This document shows, in pieces, positions 12,871 through 24,199 of a stretch of DNA of 64,000 bases. The stretch lies in NCBI RefSeq assembly GCF_014898055.3, contig NW_023604295.1:69270545-69334544 (forward strand), read 5' to 3'. Within the stretch, counting starts at the first letter, position 1; every line of letters begins with the position of its first letter. The DNA is from Talpa occidentalis. Its lineage: Eukaryota > Chordata > Mammalia > Eulipotyphla > Talpidae. The notes beneath the pieces are model-generated. The model saw only the letters and a program-made list of their open reading frames with translations. It was not told where the DNA came from and searched no databases. The translations under genes and the position numbers were made by a program.

Positions 12871-13134
12871 TTTTTTTTTTTAATATTTATTTATTTATTT
12901 ATACAAACACTGGGTACAGTCAGAAGTCAGGAAGGTGAGAGAATTCACCAGAGCCAGAGCGGAGAGCAGAACAGGCAGACAGAGGAAGTACACTGCTGAG
13001 GGGAGCAGCGGGTGGCAGGAGAGGTCTGTGCGCCATGTGGGACCCTCGCCAGTGGCCGGAGATCGAACTGGCACTGCAGAGGCTGGGGGCAGCTTTGTAA
13101 CCCAGCGTTCAGCTGCTGCGCCACCGGGGAGGCC
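12871..13134 (-). mobile_element. tRNA-derived SINE, type 1, inside L1
   Basis: Antisense copy: poly(T) and TTTATTTATTTATACAA tail first, then CACTGGGTACAGTCAGAAG, and the head GCTGCGCCACCGGGGAGG at the far end. The target duplication CACTAATTG lies at 12862-12870 and 13135-13143. The interrupted sequence is L1, so the SINE is younger than that L1. Frames at 12895-13137 and 12935-13261 are SINE translations. Confidence 0.93.
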
Positions 13135-13377
13135 CACTAATTGGCTTCTATTTTTTTGTTGTTGTTGTTTGTTTTTTTTGGTAGTAGCTATCCTAGTGGA
13201 TGGCAGTGTTAACTATCACTTGCTTTTGCTTTGCATTTCTCTAATGACTAATGGATGTTGAGCATGTTCTATGTTTACTGCCATTTGTGTATCTTCTATA
13301 GGGAAATATCTTCAAGTGCTTTGTTATTTTTCAATTGAGTCATTTGCTTTGATGTTGTTCTTCCTAAGTGGTAACTA

Positions 13378-13845
13378 TAATCTCTTTAAGTCTAGAATCA
13401 CAAAGCAAACAAATACTAGCAAACAAATGATATACTATTGTCCTCACTACCACTACCTGTTCCAGGCACACCATCACCTTAGTAGTTTTAGCCAATAATC
13501 TAGCATGACTTTTCTTTACACTTATAAGTGATCAACAATTGAGAAATGCTTTTCTAATCCTATAACACCAATATTGAAATTTAGTAAGCTTAAGGAAGTA
13601 GATATATATTTTATAGTAAATCTTAATTTTTGTCTTAAATAATGTGTATGGATGTAAACATACTGTAAAATGTTCTGGGAATGACACCTCTGTTCTAGCA
13701 GACCAGTGAGCAAGAGATAAGACCAAAACACAAGAAAACATCTGCATATATTGAGGGCTATGAAAGCACTATGTAAAAGCTGCTGAATTTGGGTAAAGCC
13801 AGCCCTTTGAACCCCACCACCCCATAACAAAGGAGACATCAATAT
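13378..13845. other. unassigned sequence
   Basis: Unique-looking sequence with no recognised repeat. Overlapping minus-strand frames (13522-13842 and 13532-13747) show no domain I can name. Confidence 0.45.
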
Positions 13846-13847
13846 GT

Positions 13848-13869
13848 AAATAATGCATATGCATTATTT
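13848..13869. promoter_or_regulatory. perfect 22-bp palindrome with POU-dimer (MORE) motif
   Basis: The two 11-bp arms are exact reverse complements. The centre, 13853-13864, is ATGCATATGCAT, the published MORE (more palindromic octamer recognition element) site, on which POU factors such as Oct1, Oct4 and Brn2 bind as homodimers. TAAT/ATTA homeodomain-like words flank it on both sides. The sequence match is direct. Any regulatory activity is inference, and a 12-mer can arise by chance in AT-rich DNA. Confidence 0.5.
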
Positions 13870-14645
13870 GTAGCACTACAGTGCATGCTTTAGAAAGGAA
13901 GAGATTAAACCCCAATACTGTCTTTTAAACATAGGTAACATGTTTGTAGGTCAAAACATCATAAAACCAAAAGTCCTCCCTGTCAAGAATAATTACATTT
14001 GCAATATCAGTGACTCACTGTACCTACCTATGCAAACTGAATTCAAATTCGCGCTGTGGGAACAGTTCTCACACAGTAAAATCTGTTGGATTGCCTCCCA
14101 GGTTCAAATATACACTTTGATTATCTAATAAACTCTTGATCTATCACTGAGGTTTTTATTCCATTAAATAGTAACTAAAAGGCAAAATACTAAATATTGG
14201 TTGAATTCAATTCAGCTATTTGGCTCACTTAAATTCATCTTCATGCCTCTATTTGATTGTTTAAAAAAAGATTTAATAAAAAAATGTTACTGTTGGTAAT
14301 ATGAAAATTCAATAGACATTTTCTTATGGAGAAAATCCAACCCACATTACTGCAGTGAACAGATCTTCATCAGTGATTCTCAATTTTCTGAGGATTTCTA
14401 GCTAGAAGACAAATTAACAAAATATTGGAAACTAAAAACCTGGCAATTTCTCCCACTCTAACTTGTGTGCATGTTTCCCTTTCTTACAAGGCACAATGGC
14501 AGTTCTCAAATATTGAAAGACTATTACGTCAAAGAAAGATTAGACTTCCATGTTATACAAAAAAAAACAACTTCTAACTCAACTTCTAACTCATCAACTT
14601 CCAACTCAATTTAGTAATGAACTTTCTAATCCTGACACCTTCACA
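13870..14645. other. unassigned sequence
   Basis: No gene is recognised. At 14571-14612 a small repetition of ACTTCTAACTCA-like words is visible. Confidence 0.45.
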
Positions 14646-14649
14646 GCAA

Positions 14650-14865
14650 TGAGATGTGACCAGATGATTCAACAGAGAAAGAGTGGGGAACAGAACAGAC
14701 AGAGTGACTGAAATACCCTGCTGAGGGGAGCTGAAGGCAATACAGGAGAGGTCTGCTACCCCATGTGGGGAGATCCCTGGCCAGCCAGGGATCTAACTTA
14801 CACTGCAGAAGCTGCAGATAGCTTTACAGTGCTGTGATTAACCCCTTGCGCCACTAGGGAGGCCT
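14650..14865 (-). mobile_element. tRNA-derived SINE, type 3-like, tail missing
   Basis: Antisense copy running from the body (AGAGAAAGAGTGGGGAACAG) to the head (TAACCCCTTGCGCCACTAGG). The AATAAA/poly(A) tail and adjacent 3' part are absent or unrecognisable. No target duplication was found, so the end coordinates are approximate. Confidence 0.85.
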
Positions 14866-14869
14866 TAAC

Positions 14870-15785
14870 CACTTTTCATTTAGGAAAATTATCTCTGAGT
14901 TCACTATCTGAAAGTAATCACTATTCTTTAAATTCTATAAATTCTATATATTTCATTAGGATAATTGTTTTTATATTGCTTTCCTATTAGTAATCTCTTA
15001 ATGGGGACTGCACATTTTTTATTCATTTCTGTGACCATTATTTCCCATATATTACTTTGCTAGTGTGTGATCAAAAATATGTGTTGAATTGAATCGAACT
15101 CTCCTTTTACAACTAAAGAGACAAAAGCGAAGGCTGTTAAAAATTTCTGGAGAAGATTAGACTGGGCATTATTGGGTGATTCTAAGAATAGAAAGTGGGG
15201 CTTACCCATGACTGTAGTCTGGTGAGCTTACTATTAGAGAATATTCATCCCCAGGTAACCTAATTTTTTTTGACAGCAGGCAATGCTCCATAACATTAGT
15301 GCAAAAATAATTACTTAAAGGGACAGTAATGTGGAATTAATTTATTAAGATAATGCATCTAGACTTTTTATTTAGAGCTAAATATACACAAGAAAATAAA
15401 AATATAAACACTGCTAATTTAAAATTACAGTTAATTATATAACATCAACTTTAATGATATACTTTTTGAAGTATAAATTTAGATAAACTAAGATTTTAAA
15501 GATACAAAATAAGTTGGGTATTGTATATATTGTTTATCCACGATTGTTAATCGACATCTATAACACTATGAGAATGCCCTATATTGCTGTATTTCAATGA
15601 GCAAGTAAATTATTCTTATTTGTGTTCAATGTTTAATAAAATAAAAAATATATAAAAGTACCTACAGAATTATTTAATCCTAAACTCTGTTCATAGAATG
15701 GCTAATTATATAAGACTACATAGGAATGAATAACAACCAAATATAGGTGACTAATCTGAGTTACATCCTTAAATTTATGTGTTAT
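14870..15785. other. AT-rich sequence, nothing recognised
   Basis: I see no gene and no identifiable repeat. Confidence 0.5.
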
Positions 15786-15787
15786 TA

Positions 15788-15902
15788 GCCAGTAGATAAA
15801 CCTTTCCATGTCTCATCTCTAAAATAAGGATTATAGTGTTTACTTCAGTGGAAGGTCATAAGGATTAATTACTATGTATACAGCATTTTGTGAACACTAT
15901 TT
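15788..15902 (+). mobile_element. MIR SINE relic
   Basis: The words CCATGTCTCATCTCTAAAATAAGGATTATAG, then TCATAAGGATTAATTAC and AGCATTTTGTGAACACT follow the MIR core order in sense orientation. Confidence 0.6.
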
Positions 15903-15904
15903 TA

Positions 15905-16186
15905 GACTATAATTGATATATGTACAAAATATGCATTATTTCACTACTAAGAATAATTTGTCATGTGATTATGTTGGAATAGAACAATATAAAAAATAAA
16001 AGAACAATGATTATTTTATTTGAATAAGAAATCTCAACACAATTTTAACATAATTTTCAAGTAATTGCTCTGAAAATTTGAAATTTAATATATTTCAATA
16101 GTGTTGTGTGGTTTATTTTAGACCACATAATTGTAGCTATTCAAGTTAAGATTCCTAGGTTGTTAACCACAAAATATGTCTATATA
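15905..16186. other. AT-rich sequence, nothing recognised
   Basis: Short stretch between a MIR relic and a SINE with no recognised content. Confidence 0.5.
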
Positions 16187-16198
16187 GATTCAAGGAAG

Positions 16199-16469
16199 GG
16201 CCTCCCCTGGTGGCGCAGGTGTTTGAGCGCCACACTGTGCAGCTGTCTGCAGCCTCTGCAGTGCCAGTTCAATCCTGGCCAGCCAGCAAGGGTCCCACAT
16301 GGCACAGCTGACCTCTCCTGTCATGCCTGCTGCTCCCCTCAGCAGTGTATTTCGTCAGTCTGCCTGTTCTGTTACCCACTCTTTCTCTGGTGGATCCTCT
16401 CACCCTCCTGTGCATCTGGCCTGTACCCCGGTTCTTGTGTAAAATAAATAAATAAAACTTAAAAAAAAT
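16199..16469 (+). mobile_element. tRNA-derived SINE, type 2
   Basis: Full-length copy with GGCCTCCCCTGGTGGCGCAG head, a mutated box B (AGTTCAATCCTGG) and a GTACCCCGGTTCTTGTG tail. A perfect 12-bp target duplication GATTCAAGGAAG lies at 16187-16198 and 16470-16481. The 113-codon frame across it is not a gene. Confidence 0.94.
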
Positions 16470-16484
16470 GATTCAAGGAAGACT

Positions 16485-17820
16485 TACAGTGAACAGCAGT
16501 AGTAGTTTTCTTTGAAAGCAAACACTTGAGAGTAACTTCAGGTATCAGCTTTAAAAAATTTTACCTTTGCTTTCCAATAACATTAATGTATATGTTTTTT
16601 AAAAATCAATGAACATAATTATCTCAGGAACCAAAACCTTATTATCCAGGGTCACTGCTTCTATATTCTGGTTTGATCCAGGTATATAATTTTGACTATC
16701 TATAGAAATGAGTGACTGAAGTAAGTTACAGATTTTTGATACTTAATAAAACAGTCATGCTGTTACCAAATCATGAAAGGTTTGTACACTTTTGTGGTCT
16801 TCATAGCTGGAAATGGCATTAAAATTCAACTCCGTTAATTAAAAGAACTTAACCAAGGCTTGTGACTGACCACTCAAATTATTCAGGTAAATGGACTGAG
16901 AGCTGAGTTAAGGGTATTTCTTTTCCTATAAAAGTAGATCTGGTTCAGTTGATTTCAACATAATGGAAAGCACATATACAAAGTCTCAAAGTTCAGTGCT
17001 TCAAAGAAAGTGAAATCACAAAGAATTTCAAAATTTTCAGGAACAGTTATTATGAACCATCAGATTCATTGAAATCATAATATTATTTTTCCAGAACACA
17101 GATACATTTTCTTTAGCATAGCTTGATCTAAAAGGCTTTAGAGCAATTGTGTACCTAAGTAAATAATTTCAGCAGAGTATGAAGATGTTGGCTAGAAGCC
17201 AATTAAGTAGAAGAGAGCTAAAAAAAAAAAATCACTATTCTAATTTTAAAGTAGTTGATCTCAAACTATTATCTCACAGTAGTTAAATAAAGGGTCATTT
17301 TTCTTATTGGGGGTTCTTTATTGAGACAATAATACCATATTATTAACACAGGAAAAAAACATTTGATTGAATTCTCTGTGGCAAAGAAACATAAAATTCA
17401 CAATTTCTGTGAATGAACATTTTTGACAAGTTTCCATGATCAAACAGTACGATCATAGTCTTACTTGATGAGCTATTTTCGCAATACTCTGAAAATCATT
17501 ATGTTTTTAGCAATTTTATTTCAAAACTCCTTTGGTAGTTTTCACAGAAAAATGATGTTTCACTTCCTACAGGGAAATCACTTTTCACCATTTTACATTA
17601 TAATCCTTATGAGGAATGGGAAAAGATTGCTTATGTTTTAAGTTTAGCTTTATTTTGCCTACATAAAGATTACTTTATAGATAATACACTCAATTTGAGG
17701 ATTGAGCTAGGAAGTATACTCTTAATCATGTAAATAAGTGCAGATAACGTATAAACCCAAGTTAGAAAGAAAGAAAAATACAAATAAATGTTATTAAAAT
17801 CCAACAGTTAAGAAATTCTA
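16485..17820. other. AT-rich sequence, nothing recognised
   Basis: No gene or repeat family recognised in this SINE-free gap. Confidence 0.5.
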
Positions 17821-17826
17821 TAATTG

Positions 17827-18090
17827 GGCTTCCCCTGGAGGCACAGCGGTTGAGCCCTGGGCTGCGAAGCTGCCTGCAGTCTCTGCAGCACCGGTTTGAT
17901 TCCCAGCCACTGGCAAGGGTCCCACATGGCACACAGACCTCTCCTGCTGCGCCTGCTGCTCCTCTAAACAGTGTATTTCGTCAGTCTGCCTGTTCTGTTC
18001 CCCACTCTGGCTCTGGTGAATTCTCTCACCCTCCTGCACTTCTGACTGTACCCAGTGCTTGTATAAATAAATAAATCTTAAAAAAAAAAA
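17827..18090 (+). mobile_element. tRNA-derived SINE, type 1
   Basis: Complete head (CTGGAGGCACAGCGGTTGAG), body and GTACCCAGTGCTTGTATAAA tail followed by A-rich sequence. No convincing target duplication was seen. Confidence 0.92.
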
Positions 18091-18123
18091 CAACTTAAAT
18101 TAAAAAAAAATTGTTACATATTA

Positions 18124-18260
18124 ATTCACTTTCCAAATATGTATTAGGCACCTATTATATGCCAGAGTATTAAAACGTGTGCAATTCCTTTTCAGAGGCT
18201 AAAATTTCAATAAGAAATACAAAAAAGTTATGATTTTTCTAGGAGGAAAGTAATGTATTA
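18124..18260 (-). mobile_element. L2 3' relic
   Basis: ATGTATTAGGCACCTATTATATGCCAG matches the reverse complement of the L2 terminus (ctggcacatagtaggcgctcaata). The following part is too diverged to align by eye. Confidence 0.5.
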
Positions 18261-18264
18261 AAAG

Positions 18265-18820
18265 TGAATATGAGATATATATTCACTCTCTTTCCAGAAT
18301 CTGTAGTATACTAACATGTAGCCCCAAAATATCACTGAGACAAGAAGAATGAAACTGATTCCTTGGACATCAATACAAGAAACGTAAGCTTATAGATTAG
18401 GTAAAATTTTGGCAAAATATACTGTTTTAAAGAATATCAGTATGATCAGTGTGACTTTGAGTGTTATGCATTTGAATTCTATATGGGTTTCTATAATTTT
18501 AATTGTGTTTCTTGAAATATATTAGGGGTAGAAATTATAAAAACTGAATTTTAGTTTTATATATATATTTATTGCAATAACATTGATCATATATACCATT
18601 GATAATAATAACATTAATAATAGCATGTGTGCCTAATTGTGGAAAGAATGCAAGGAATTTGTGGTTAATGACAAAATAAGTTTTGGCAAGTATAAGTACA
18701 CATATTTAAAAATAATATCTAATTCATTTTTTTCTTTTCCTAACTGTTAGAATACCCTACTTTTGTATTTTTTTATAAAAGGAGATATTAATTATATTAA
18801 ATGTAAAGTAAAATATTTTT
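18265..18820. other. AT-rich sequence, nothing recognised
   Basis: No gene or repeat recognised apart from a short TA tract near 18559. Confidence 0.5.
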
Positions 18821-18824
18821 TGTA

Positions 18825-19091
18825 GGGCCTCCCTGGTGGTGAAGGCGATTGACCGTGGCTCTGTGAAGCTGTCTGCAGCCTCTGCAGCGCTGGTTCCATC
18901 CCGGCCAGCCAGCGAGAATCCCACATGGCGCAGCAGACCTCTCCTATCTCGCCCGCTGCTCCCCTCAGCAGTGTATTTCGTTGTCTGCCTGTTCTGTTCC
19001 CTGCTCTGTCTCTGGTGAATCCTCTCACCTTCCTGCGCATCTAGCCTATACCCTGGTTCTTGTATAAAAATAAATAAATCTTTAAAAAAAA
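18825..19091 (+). mobile_element. tRNA-derived SINE, type 2
   Basis: GGGCCTCCCTGGTGGTGAAG head (the box A region is altered), intact body and an AATAAATAAATCTTT tail. Flanking words ATGTAAAGTAAAATATT and TTGTAAATTAAAATAT are alike but not immediately adjacent, so they are only a weak target-duplication candidate. Confidence 0.92.
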
Positions 19092-19174
19092 ATTAAAAAA
19101 ATAATTGTAAATTAAAATATGGAAGTAGACGTAATTTTTAATTATGACATACATTTAGTGAGAAGTACAGCTCA

Positions 19175-19442
19175 GGGGCTTCCCTGATGGCCCAAGGGGT
19201 TAAGACACAGCACTGTGAAGTTATCGGCAGCCACTGCAGCAATAGTTCGATCCCCAGCTGGGGATATGACTCACATGGTGCAACAGACCTCTCCTGACTC
19301 ACCCCACTGCTCCCTTCAGCAGTGTATTTCAGTAGGTACACCTGTTCTGCTCCCCACTCTGTTTGTGGTGAATCCTCTCACCCGCCACTCCTCTGGCCTG
19401 TACCCCAGTTCTTGTATGCATAAATAAATAAATCTTAAAAAA
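19175..19442 (+). mobile_element. tRNA-derived SINE, type 3
   Basis: Full-length copy with the AAGGGGTTAAG head, box-B-like AGTTCGATCCCC and TGTATGCATAAATAAATAAA tail. A perfect target duplication AAGTACAGCTCA lies at 19163-19174 and 19443-19454. Confidence 0.94.
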
Positions 19443-19457
19443 AAGTACAGCTCATTG

Positions 19458-19630
19458 GTTAAGGGTATGCATTCTAGATATAGACTGACTTAGATTTGAA
19501 TTCCAGTTCTGCACTATCCGAGGTTTGTAGGATGACTTCCCTATCCACAAAAAACTGTTGTAAACCTTCAATGAAATAATACCTATGAAGTACTTGGCAC
19601 TTGTTTTTAAATGTTAGTATTTTACTATCA
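19458..19630 (+). mobile_element. MIR SINE relic
   Basis: The segment reads GACTTAGATTTGAATTCCAG, TCTGCACTATC, then TTCAATGAAATAATACCTATG and AAGTACTTGGCACTTG. This keeps the order of MIR (ttcgaatcccggctctgcc ... agcacttagaacag). A type 3 SINE lies immediately upstream. Confidence 0.6.
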
Positions 19631-19843
19631 TAAAATTTCAGATAAGAATTAATTATCCTATAAATTATTACATTGTTTGCACTACCTCTTCAATAAAACA
19701 AAATAATAATCACCTTTTGTGACTGAATTAAATTTTAAATGAAATTTAGAGCTGGGATTCACTCAAATTTGTAGGGAATTTTTCCACTTGATAATGCATC
19801 GTTGGAGGGAAAAGTCATCTAATTCCCATATCAGAAGTCAACT

Positions 19844-20102
19844 TTTTTAAACATAGTTTTTATTTTATTTCACATGGAAGAACTGGGGAGTAGTCCAGAC
19901 CTGAGGGGGTTGAGAAGATTCACCAGATACAGAGTGGGGAGCAGAACAGGCAGATCAACTGAAATATACTGGTAAGGAGAGCATTCAGTGAGACAGGAGA
20001 GGTCTGCTCTGCCATGTGGGTTAGCTCCCTGGCTGGAGATCAAACTCAGGTCATGGGGGTCATAAGCACTGAGTCTTTACCCCGAGGTCATCAAGGAGGC
20101 CC
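19844..20102 (-). mobile_element. tRNA-derived SINE, older type 4
   Basis: Antisense copy of a diverged type. Its head side reads CATGTGGGTTAGCTCCCTGG, then CTCAGGTCATGGGGGTCATAAG and GAGTCTTTACC, unlike types 1-3 but shared with the copy at 63095-63338. A 15-bp target duplication (TATCAGAAGTCAACT, one mismatch) is at 19829-19843 and 20103-20117. Confidence 0.88.
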
Positions 20103-20167
20103 TATCAGAAGCCAACTCAATACTGCAATCTTTTAAAATAACCCATTCTTTAAAATAAGAAACACAG

Positions 20168-20430
20168 GGTCTACCCTGGTGGCACAGTGGTTGAGCGCTG
20201 GGCTGCGAAGCTGCCCGCAGCCTCTGCAGCGCTGGTTCAATCCCCGGCCGCCAGTGAGGGTCCCACATGGTGCACAGACCTCACCCACCATGCCCGCTGC
20301 TCCCCTCAGCAGTGTATTTCATAGGTCTGCCTGTTCTGTTCCCCGCTATGGTTCTGGTGAATTCTCTCACCCTCCTGTGTTTCTGACTGAACCCAGTGCT
20401 TGTATATATAAATAAATAAATCTTTAAAAA
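20168..20430 (+). mobile_element. tRNA-derived SINE, type 1
   Basis: Complete copy with a TGGCACAGTGGTTGAGCGCT head, box-B-like GGTTCAATCCCCGG, and a GAACCCAGTGCTTGTATATA tail ahead of AATAAATAAATCTTT. The 3' flank is low-complexity AT, so the exact end is uncertain. Confidence 0.92.
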
Positions 20431-20688
20431 ATAATAAAATAAAAAATAAACACCCATTTTCATCTGAAATGATGACTTTTCAGTCTTAAACTTATTTACA
20501 AAGGTTTTATTAAATAATATTTTTCTAAGATATAAGTATGCTTTAATAGTATGAAAGTTTGCTTTCAATTTTTAATTTCTGTATATTTTTCTTCAGCTTT
20601 TGTTTTTAGACGATCATATAATAAAATAACGTTGTTCAAATTCTGTTCTATGCAACATAAATTGAAACTTCATCTAGAAAACAGAAAA

Positions 20689-20832
20689 AGGGCCTCCCCT
20701 GGTGGCGCAGCAGTTGAGCGCTGGGTTGTGAGGCTGCCCACAGCCTCTGGAGTGCCAGTTTGATGCCCGGCCACTGGCGATCCCACAAAATAAATAAATA
20801 CATAAATAAATAAATACATACATAAATAAAAA
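20689..20832 (+). mobile_element. head-only short SINE
   Basis: The tRNA-like head (CCTGGTGGCGCAGCAGTTGAG to a box-B-like GTTTGATGCCCGG) is complete. At GATCCCACA it jumps straight into a tail of AAATAAATAAATACAT repeats, so the SINE body of about 150 bp is absent. The TCTTT terminator word is also missing. Flanks share TAGAAAACA (20675-20683 and 20833-20841), an approximate target duplication. The same breakpoint recurs at 43196. Confidence 0.88.
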
Positions 20833-20849
20833 TAGAAAACAAGGAAACA

Positions 20850-21898
20850 AATTCATGACATAATTGGCATGTTTAAATATAAGCATCTGAAATAATGACA
20901 TTCTTTCATTATTCCTATCCCTATCATCAGTGAACTTACATCTTTTAAAAATAATATTTAAACTTACTGATTTGAACTTAAATAGAAAGGAGACAAGATA
21001 TTTTGGCATGATAACAGTAAGCAAATTTTGGAATATAGAACTTAAGCTTCTAAATTATTCTTTGAAAATGTCTCTAAATCACCAGTATAGGGAAAGTAAT
21101 GGCCTTTTTATGTTCAAGTTATTTTGCCATTCATGATTCCTCAAATGGTAAAGTATTTCTTATCATTCATGTAAGTATGAATAAAACAATTATTTCAATA
21201 TTTTACTGTAGAATCTAGAGATTCTCATACATGATGCTTTCAAACTCATTACAAAATAATTGAATTTCTATGGGATAGACAAATGTAAAAATATATTTTA
21301 GTAAGTAATCCATGGTTCAGTATACAACACACCACACTGAATTATATGTTTAAAAGATTACAGTACATTGCATAGTATGCATAAGAGATGTTTTAAATTT
21401 GTGTCCTCTAAAGATTAGCACACTCCATTTATATTCCTTTGCGACATAATTTAGCAAGCATCAAGGCAGACTCAATAGCGCTTTACTAAGAGTGATCAGG
21501 CACTGATTTTAGCTCCATCTCGATTAATGATATTATGAGCTTGTGCCTTTATTTCAAGGTTCTTCTGCCTTAAAGAACTGTATCTGGTTAAATGAATCTA
21601 CTCTACAAGACTGTTGGGAAGAAAATATAACAAAATTATGCCTTTTTAGAAATATACTAGACATAGACACACTTAAGATTTAATCTATTAGAACTTAATT
21701 TACTTTGTTTTATAATGGAGCTATATTACAACTCCTAACATACCAAAATGCCCCAAGATAATATTACATTTAGAGAACTATAATTACTGGTTAGTAATTT
21801 AATTTTTCTAAAAGGCAAATACTATATCACTCATCCTATGGAAAATAGAAACTAATATTCAATGACACTTGGACATTTTATAGACTAGATTATATTTT
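20850..21898. other. AT-rich sequence, nothing recognised
   Basis: No gene or repeat family recognised. Short frames at 20930-21136 have no motif. Confidence 0.5.
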
Positions 21899-21913
21899 TT
21901 AAATATGTAACTT

Positions 21914-22188
21914 TGGGATTCCCTGGTGGTGCAAGGGGTTAAGCACTGCACTATGAAGCAGTCTGCAGACTCTACAACACAAGTTCGATCCCTGGCCAGC
22001 TAGGAAGCAGCCCACATGGTGAGGCAGACCTCTCCTGTCTTGCCAGCTGCTCCCCTCTGCAGTGTACTTCAGTCAGTCTGCCTGTTCCGTTTCCCACTCT
22101 GTCTCTGGTGAAGCATCTCACCCCCCACATCTCTGGCCTGTACCCCAGCTGTTGTATGCATAAATAAATAAATCTTTAAAAAATAAAT
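21914..22188 (+). mobile_element. tRNA-derived SINE, type 3
   Basis: Full-length copy with GGTGCAAGGGGTTAAGCACT head and TGTATGCATAAATAAATAAA tail. Target duplication AATATGTAACTT upstream and AATATGGAACTT downstream, one mismatch. Confidence 0.93.
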
Positions 22189-22226
22189 AAATATGGAACT
22201 TCCTCAGTTGGCATGTGCTCTATATT

Positions 22227-22503
22227 TTTTTTTTATTTTTTAAAGATTTATTTTAATTTATTTGACAAGAATGGGGGTACAGGCCAGATTTGCGGGAGGG
22301 TGAGAGGATTCACCAGAGACAGAGTGGGGAACAGAACAGGCAGACTGACATAATACATTGAGGAGGGGAGCAGCAAGAGCAACAGGAGAGGTCTGCCCAG
22401 CCATGTGGGAACCCTGCTGGTGGCCAGGATCCAACTGGCACTGCAGAGGCTGCGGAAGGCTTCACAGCGTGGTGCTCAACCACCTGCGCCACCAGGGGAT
22501 GCC
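22227..22503 (-). mobile_element. tRNA-derived SINE, type 2
   Basis: Antisense copy: T-rich tail, GGGGGTACAGGCCAG, then the body and a head ending CACCTGCGCCACCAGGGGA. Flanks share CTATATTTT (22219-22227 and 22511-22519), a possible target duplication. Confidence 0.92.
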
Positions 22504-22781
22504 CTGTATTCTATATTTTAAATGACAGTACTTATAAAACAATCACATTTGTTAGTCACATAAAACATACTATAAAGCAATCCTTAAGCATCTAGTTTTT
22601 TTTAATTATTAGAATCATATGTCCATATGAAGAAACATATTAAAATTGAATGACCTTAAGCATATATTATATCAATATGAAAAAAGATTTATTTCCTCTT
22701 GCAAGTGTAGTAAGTAAAACCTACAGCATAGTATTTGGAGTAATTTTTATAACAGTTTGAAACTTCCTTTTAAGGGGATTC

Positions 22782-23091
22782 TTTTTTTTTTTAAAGATTT
22801 ATTTATTTATTTATTCATTTATTTCTCTCTCTATATATATTTATTTATTTATTTATACAAGCACTGGGTACAGTCAGAAGTGTGGGAGGGTGAGAGAATT
22901 CACCAGAGTCAGAGTGGGGAACAGAACAGGCAGACTGATGAAATACACTGCTGAGGAGAGCAGCAGGAGAGACAGAAGAGGTCTGCTTCGCCATGTGGGA
23001 TTCTCGCAGACTGGGATTGAACCCACATTGCAGAGGCTGCGGACAACTTCACAGTGCGGTGCTCAACCACCTGTGCAAACATGGAGGTCCA
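22782..23091 (-). mobile_element. tRNA-derived SINE, type 1, long TTTA tail
   Basis: Antisense copy with an expanded tail of TTTA repeats interrupted by TCTCTCTCTATATATA. This is followed by CACTGGGTACAGTCAGAAG, body and head (ACCTGTGCAAACATGGAGG, mutated). The tail expansion makes it about 40 bp longer than its relatives. Confidence 0.92.
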
Positions 23092-23094
23092 CTT

Positions 23095-24195
23095 TGGGTT
23101 ACTTTTAAGCATTTTCTGTTCAATGTGATGTTCTAGGATGATTTAAAAATTTAAAGGTATATATATTTATAGGAAATATACAGTCAATATTCAAGGTAGT
23201 AATTGTTTCTATATAACCTATTTTGTTGAGACAAATCTCACATGTTCGTATCAAGTTTGAAAACAAGGTAGTCATTAAAAATGCAAATAAGTACATCATC
23301 TCAAAATCACTATTCTATAAAAATAATAATGCATAAATAATGTCATGTTTAAACATGTGAAAGATAAGTCCTGAATAAGTGCACATCTTAATGTGTCTAT
23401 TCATTTGTGGAAGAATTTTATTCTAAAAGAAATAATACAGCAATTGTAGAGGTTTGCTTACACAAATCAAGACATGCCTGATTGCATTCCAAACAAATCT
23501 CAGGAGAGGTATTCCTGCAACATCCTCTATTAAAAAAAAAAAAAATGGAAGGAACTTCAAATACTGGAATTTAATGAGACTTGATGGACTGTTGTTTAGA
23601 CATTTAGGATTTTAAAAAATAAGATCTGTATCTGGCAGTTAACTGAGGACACAGCTTAGCATTATAAATGGACCCCAAAGAACAAAGATTTAACCATCTC
23701 TCTCTCAGAAAACACTCTGTAATATAAAATATAAATAGATTAAAAATGAAGAGGAAATTATAGATTTTTATAGTCTTTATTTTAATGCAAAGAGGTTATC
23801 ATTCAATGGTTTTAGAAGTATGCTGATGTGTTACATATGTATTTTTTATATCTTAAATTCACTTATTTATGGTCTGAGGGCATAAAGTCTTGAAGGTCGC
23901 CAATTACAAATTCTTTATCATTCAGTCTGTCTACAGCCTGACAGCTGCTGACATACCAATTTTGTATAGCTAGGAAGTAGTACTATTCAGTGTTCATTGA
24001 ACTTTTTTTCCTGCTACATTACTTCAGTTTATGTGATTCCTAATATCCAAGAAGCTTATTACCCCCATTGACAAAGTTTAAAGAGTTATCTCAAATTTGA
24101 TGTAGGGAATACCTACACATGTATCTGTGGATCCCAACAGTTAAACTTAGTGTAATACATTCAGTTACAAAGCCTTTCAAAGTTCTCCACGTCTC
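23095..24195. other. AT-rich sequence, nothing recognised
   Basis: No gene or repeat family recognised. A 13-A run lies near 23532. Confidence 0.5.
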
Positions 24196-24199
24196 TCTT

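Larger units (their letters stand above)
12150..13372 (-). mobile_element. L1 3' portion, antisense, split by a SINE
   Basis: Read on the plus strand, the segment follows the reverse complement of an old L1 3' end: GTGGCATTAAGTACATTATTA, then AACAACCCACTCCTACC and TTGTGACTGGCTTGTCTAAA. It continues with AAGGTTCATCTATATTGTAGC, GATGGACATGGGTTGTTTCC, and GCATTTCTCTAATGACTAATGG near 13235. The final part reads into ORF2-equivalent sequence. A type 1 SINE at 12871-13134 splits it, and the L1 resumes at 13135. Frames are destroyed throughout. Confidence 0.85.

Noticed and set aside
16199..16300. tRNA gene candidate in SINE heads
   Set aside because: Box A and box B-like words are present, but the cloverleaf is degraded and is always continuous with the SINE body and tail; these are tRNA-derived SINE heads, not tRNA genes.
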